From Stercoripulliclostridium_A sp045577735 (GTDB taxonomy: Bacteria; Bacillota; Clostridia; Christensenellales; DTU072), in NCBI GenBank assembly GCA_045577735.1, contig JAZNIY010000020.1:9675-73674 (forward strand): a stretch of 64,000 nt of DNA, in the 5' to 3' direction. The position numbers were made by a program, and so were the translations under genes. Positions within the stretch are counted from its first letter, which is position 1. Every line of letters starts with the position of its first letter. Shown here piece after piece: positions 60,513 through 64,000 of this stretch. A model generated the notes under the pieces. That model was not told where the DNA came from. It was given only the letters and a program-made list of their open reading frames with translations, and did not search any database.

Positions 60513-61382
60513 TTAATCAATAGTTTCTTCACAAGTAGCGGTTTCTACTTGTTCTTCGGTTGCAGCGACTTCCGCTTGTTCTTCTTCTGCAATAGGCTCT
60601 TCTAGTTCGGTAACTTGCGGTTCGCTTTCTTGCTCTAAAGGTTGTTTTACAACGATTTCTCCACCGCAAGCGGAGCAGAACTTATCCTTTGCGGTTGCTT
60701 TCTTTCCGCATTTTTCACAGGCGTATTCCTCTTTTACGACGACCTTCTTTTCGATCTTGCCACCACAGACGTTGCAGAAATTGTCGGAGCTTCTTGCTTT
60801 CTTTCCGCACTTGCTACAAACATAGGTTACGGTTTCACCGCTATCGGTTGCAGGAAATTTCTTTTCTAAAACTTTGAGTGCGACCACTGCGCCTACGGTA
60901 AAGATAAGTGCGATGAAGATACCTGCGGAAAGTTTGATACCTGCCGAGCCGTATTCACTCTTTTCGGTGTTGCTTGCCGTTAAGATAATAAGGAAAATAA
61001 GGAGCAATACGTTAAGACCTGCTAAACCGAAAAGTCCAAATTCACCGAGTTTCTTCGATTCAAATTTACCGAGCCTGTCGGGGAACTTTTCAAAAACACC
61101 AAACGCCTTCAAAAGCCCCAGCACGCCCCAAGCAAGCAATGCAATACCAAGTAACAGAATGAAAAGCTGTATAATAGAACTCATCACACCACTGAATTTG
61201 AGTTCCCACAAATCCATAACTTTATATCCGCTCACGCCGTAGGATTGCGAATAATTGCCGTATCCTACATAACTGTATTCCGCAAACGACGCTATGTAAT
61301 TGAACGCCAAGAATATAAAGTTCAAAAGCCCCAATCCTGCACAAAACACATAAGTCAAATTATTTTTAAGTTTGTTCATCAT
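60513..61382 (-). CDS. Membrane protein with two C-terminal zinc ribbons
   Basis: 289 residues, RBS AGGAGG. Four membrane helices (about residues 8-32, 60-90, 112-138 and 147-170), then two zinc-ribbon modules CSKCGKKARSSDNFCNVCGG (about 188-207) and CEKCGKKATAKDKFCSACGG (about 219-238), then a Glu-rich tail of about 50 residues. Zinc ribbon plus membrane anchor suggests protein-protein interaction rather than catalysis. It sits between the lipoproteins and the giant LRR gene in one orientation, so may help assemble or position them. Function unknown. Confidence 0.85.
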   Translation of the reverse strand: MMNKLKNNLTYVFCAGLGLLNFIFLAFNYIASFAEYSYVGYGNYSQSYGVSGYKVMDLWELKFSGVMSSIIQLFILLLGIALLAWGVLGLLKAFGVFEKFPDRLGKFESKKLGEFGLFGLAGLNVLLLIFLIILTASNTEKSEYGSAGIKLSAGIFIALIFTVGAVVALKVLEKKFPATDSGETVTYVCSKCGKKARSSDNFCNVCGGKIEKKVVVKEEYACEKCGKKATAKDKFCSACGGEIVVKQPLEQESEPQVTELEEPIAEEEQAEVAATEEQVETATCEETID

Positions 61383-61400
61383 ATTTTTGCACCTCCTAAA

Positions 61401-62444
61401 TTAGCCCCAATTTCCAAGCTGCACGTAAATCGTTGCGCTCTTGTAGACTTCGTCATAGCGAACGGTCACGTTTATTTCGCCCTTTTTGAAGTACCAATAT
61501 CCGTTACTGCTGGACTGAAGCGTAAGCCCTGCGTTCACAAGCTGTGTTGCATAAGACTCTACGTCAGACAGCTTTACTCCGTGATAGACAATTTCATCGG
61601 TAGTCCAATTTTCCTTCATTGCGCCACTTGGCGTTCCCGTCTGATAATCGTAATCAAGATAGGTATAGTCGTCGTCGCCGGCGCTGTATCCGGTAACGTA
61701 GGTTACGGCATTCGTCAAGTAACCAACCTGCAAAAGCGGAACGCCTTCCACGACCTTGGGCAACTGATGATGAACGGGCATTGCGTAAAGGGTAAATGAG
61801 AAGTTCTCAGTTACCACTCGTTCCTCGCTGCTCCAATCAAGATCCTGACTGTACTTAAGGAAGAGATACCATTCCGTGCTATATGCGTGAAGCTCGCCCG
61901 AGATTCTGTCATCTCCCCAGCTATCCTCACGGTCATCTACGCATTCAAAGTTTTCCGCAAGGTCTGCGATAAGGGTATTTAAGGTAGCTTCCGTTCCTTC
62001 AAACATAACGAAAAAGTAAGTCCACGGTCTTTCGTCGGTATCATAGTCAACCTCCACGTAAAGCTCGCCGGGTGGGTTATACGCGATTTTTTCATCTAAA
62101 AGCCCTACAAATTCCGTTCTGTCAATAGCGGTTACGCTATCGGGCTTTGTCGGGAACACACTCGGCAGCACCGAGCTATCCCAAACACCGCTGACGTCCG
62201 CGCCGTATCTGCCCGTATCCCATTGGTCTTTATAGGGGCTGTTTGCGAACACGCTTCTGTAAATGTACTGCTCGGGATCGTTTGGATCGTAGTCGTCTCC
62301 GGGCGTTACGATGGGATTTCCTCCTCCGCCACCGGAGCCGCCACCTCCACCACCGCCTGAATTATCGGGATCTTCCGTATTGTTACAGGCAATGAGAGCA
62401 AATACCATCATTAAGCTAATAAGTAATGCTAATATTCTTTTCAT
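61401..62444 (-). CDS. Lipoprotein with Gly-rich linker
   Basis: 347 residues, AAGGAG upstream. Lipoprotein signal peptide with lipobox LIAC (Cys at about 20), then a Gly-rich linker (two runs of Gly with Ser, about residues 30-43) and a folded region with repeated Tyr, Asp and Trp. No family recognised. The final part (VRYDEVYKSATIYVQLGNWG) resembles beta-strand repeats seen in the next lipoprotein, where similar short units occur. Follows the larger lipoprotein by 35 bases. Confidence 0.85.
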   Translation of the reverse strand: MKRILALLISLMMVFALIACNNTEDPDNSGGGGGGGSGGGGGNPIVTPGDDYDPNDPEQYIYRSVFANSPYKDQWDTGRYGADVSGVWDSSVLPSVFPTKPDSVTAIDRTEFVGLLDEKIAYNPPGELYVEVDYDTDERPWTYFFVMFEGTEATLNTLIADLAENFECVDDREDSWGDDRISGELHAYSTEWYLFLKYSQDLDWSSEERVVTENFSFTLYAMPVHHQLPKVVEGVPLLQVGYLTNAVTYVTGYSAGDDDYTYLDYDYQTGTPSGAMKENWTTDEIVYHGVKLSDVESYATQLVNAGLTLQSSSNGYWYFKKGEINVTVRYDEVYKSATIYVQLGNWG

Positions 62445-62479
62445 TGTCGTAATCTCCTTATATTTTTTCTTCTGTTCGT

Positions 62480-63874
62480 TTACTGCGGTAGCTCCACATC
62501 ACCGAATGAGGTAACAGTGGTGTCGATGGAAGTTACAGTTGAGGTCATCGTGAAACCTGACATAACTTTTTCATATTTCAAAATAATGCCCGATTCTATG
62601 TCTTTGTAGGTTTTGGAACTCATTCCATAACCCATATCGTAATTCCACACCGTCACGGTTTTTCCGAGTACGGTTGAATTTTCGCCCTGAACTGCTTCTT
62701 CATATATATCTGCTTCTTGCGTTATGAAATCGAAAATTAATTCTTCTACGTCCCTCATTTCGGTTTCCATACCATAACTGCTCTTTTCCCAGCCGTCGCC
62801 GTAATCTTCCCACAGCTCCCAACCATTGCCTGTCCATTTGTAATACATTTGGGAATCAAAATTCATCGTTGTCCCGTCGTAGCTCATTTCTTCTAACACA
62901 TAATAATCATTACCGATCTTGATTGCCGTGTAATAGTTATAATTTTCAACGTTGTAAGTAATCTTTACGTTTTCGGGGAGAACGTAATCAGGCTCTTCAT
63001 AGGTTGCTGTAAACGAAATGGTGAAGGTCTGATTTTCATCGTGGAACGTGCGTGTTGCACGTAGCTCGGAATAATACGGGTTGTTGTGGCTGTAGACGAG
63101 ATAGTATTCACTTCTAAAGCCCGCTTTCTTCAAGGCATCCGTATAAGCCTCTCTTTCGTCTGCCGTCATACCGTAGCAGGTTACGGTAATGCTTATAATT
63201 CCGTTTTCAGTGCTGTTATAGGTCGAGTCAATGCTATAACTGCTTCCCGACGTACAATTCGGAATGGTAATACCAAGTACCGAGAACATATCGTTGATGG
63301 TCGTTACGGGAAAAGCGTTCAAGTTGCCCTCGGGCAACGCTCCGGGAGTGCTTGGAGTGCTTGGATTACTCGGATTGCTCGGATTTGCGGGATTTGCGGT
63401 AGGCGAAGCTACACCGAATACGATGATCACGTCGTTGCCGTCATCTTCAACCGCTGCCGAATATACCACAGTTCCTACCACTTTATAGAATGCAAGCTCG
63501 GAATCCTCTGCGATATAACCCTTTGCGAGCATTTCCGCTTTAATGCTGTTGTAATAGTCTGCTGCCGTAGTGTTTGCTCCCGAAACGGTAACCATATAGG
63601 CGCTCACGTTGTTTGCGGTAAAGGTCTGCGCGTTGTAAGTTCCTTCGGGAAGATTCACGTCTACGCCGAACACCTCGTCAATTGCGTTCTCAATCGCGCT
63701 CTCGTCGGTTGAAGTCGGCATCCCTTGGAGCTTTTCCACCACTTGTTCAAGAGTGGGGGTTGTTCCACCGCCACCACCGGGCGGATCGTCGTTATCATCC
63801 TTACAAGCTGTTAATGCCATCGTAAAACAAAGGACGAGGGCAAGCAAAATTGCAACTAAACTTTTTCTTTTCAT
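62480..63874 (-). CDS. Lipoprotein with NPS-repeat linker
   Basis: 464 residues from MKRKSLVAI at 63874, which has GGAGGA 8 bases upstream; an in-frame ATG at 63895 lies ahead of that site and is rejected. Lipobox LTAC (Cys near 24), Asp/Gly linker, a domain of about 120 residues (with DYYNSIKAEMLAKGYI), a NPANPSNPSNPSTPS linker (about 170-185), and a second, related domain (about 190-300, with REAYTDALKKAGF). The two domains both show a YY..(K)..M..KG pattern, so a duplication is likely. C-terminal region is LolA/DUF4292-like in feel (YGMSSKTYKDIESGIILKYE) but not certain. First full gene of the surface operon. Confidence 0.82.
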   Translation of the reverse strand: MKRKSLVAILLALVLCFTMALTACKDDNDDPPGGGGGTTPTLEQVVEKLQGMPTSTDESAIENAIDEVFGVDVNLPEGTYNAQTFTANNVSAYMVTVSGANTTAADYYNSIKAEMLAKGYIAEDSELAFYKVVGTVVYSAAVEDDGNDVIIVFGVASPTANPANPSNPSNPSTPSTPGALPEGNLNAFPVTTINDMFSVLGITIPNCTSGSSYSIDSTYNSTENGIISITVTCYGMTADEREAYTDALKKAGFRSEYYLVYSHNNPYYSELRATRTFHDENQTFTISFTATYEEPDYVLPENVKITYNVENYNYYTAIKIGNDYYVLEEMSYDGTTMNFDSQMYYKWTGNGWELWEDYGDGWEKSSYGMETEMRDVEELIFDFITQEADIYEEAVQGENSTVLGKTVTVWNYDMGYGMSSKTYKDIESGIILKYEKVMSGFTMTSTVTSIDTTVTSFGDVELPQ

Positions 63875-63934
63875 TTTGTGTGTCCTCCACGTCATAATTT
63901 TTTGTTTGAATTTTTGGGGGTTAAAGATTTCTTA

Positions 63935-64000
63935 TCATACAATATCATCATTCATATCTCCTACCTCCTTCATTCGTTTTGCTCGTCGGGGGAATTCTTC
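63935..64000 (-). CDS. Possible 3' end of an upstream gene (edge fragment)
   Basis: The last 66 bases read open on the minus strand as EEFPRRAKRMKEVGDMNDDIV then TGA. The Lys/Arg/Glu-rich composition looks like a real protein C-terminus, and the gene would lie 60 bases upstream of the lipoprotein in the same orientation. Too short to identify. Confidence 0.3.
   Translation of the reverse strand, partial: EEFPRRAKRMKEVGDMNDDIV

Noticed and set aside
61245..63712. Plus-strand frames of 184 and 208 codons opposite the two lipoprotein genes
   Set aside because: Antisense to genes with signal peptides and strong ribosome binding sites; no independent support.

Overview
The window looks like a chromosomal segment of an uncultured, low- to mid-GC Firmicute (class Clostridia, probably a gut organism). 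This rests on the intact S10-spc-alpha ribosomal protein cluster with zinc-type uS14 and bL36, strong AGGAGG ribosome binding sites, sigma-A promoters (TTGACA-N17-TATAAT type), intrinsic terminators after most transcription units, a tetrahydrofolate riboswitch, a BclA-like collagen protein, an SpoVB-like flippase and large BspA-type leucine-rich-repeat surface proteins. No insertion sequence, prophage, integrase or CRISPR array was seen. Species cannot be named from the sequence alone.

Layout. 1-3599: 5' part of a very large modular lipoprotein (minus). 3823-7057: SpoVB/MATE-like flippase, THF riboswitch with the folate ECF S-component FolT, and a collagen-like spore-surface-type protein (plus). 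7093-13016: DUF4363 and DUF421 membrane proteins, then uvrB-uvrA with an SOS-box-like site (minus). 13240-14889: acyl-CoA synthetase (plus). 15136-17451: BspA-like LRR lipoprotein preceded by a roughly 200-nt structured leader with a textbook attenuator (17471-17670), the most interesting unexplained element here. 17783-19825: coaX-hom (minus). 20075-35837: the whole ribosomal protein superoperon, read from rpsJ down to rplQ, with secY, adk, map, a KOW protein, infA, rpmJ and rpoA (minus). 36333-41148: orphan uxaC with a cre-like box, an ECF S-component of unknown substrate and a fused FtsX-type ABC transporter (plus). 41183-45502: Crp/Fnr regulator, alpha/beta hydrolase, YfcC/ArcD-like transporter and argD, one operon (minus). 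45648-47335: uncharacterised protein coupled to an AEC transporter (plus). 47377-50353: TtcA-like thiolase, two chromate-transporter halves and a metallo-beta-lactamase protein, one operon (minus). 50448-52450: DUF1858 protein, an unusual tRNA-Gln, a four-helix-bundle gene remnant, GNAT and HAD proteins (plus). 52717-63874: an apparent four-gene surface operon of two lipoproteins, a zinc-ribbon membrane protein and a 2569-residue LRR/GLUG/CxxC-repeat protein (minus).

How it fits together. The core is a housekeeping translation and secretion cluster, flanked by envelope and surface functions. Both ECF S-components lack their energising genes nearby: the ecfA-ecfA-ecfT genes often found after rplQ are absent, so they probably share a module encoded elsewhere. 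Several accessory units carry readable regulation: riboswitch (folT), attenuator (LRR lipoprotein), cre-like box (uxaC), LexA-like box (uvrBA), palindrome at the crp start site, and sporulation-sigma-like promoters before the flippase and collagen genes. All functional assignments come from motif reading; none was confirmed by database search.
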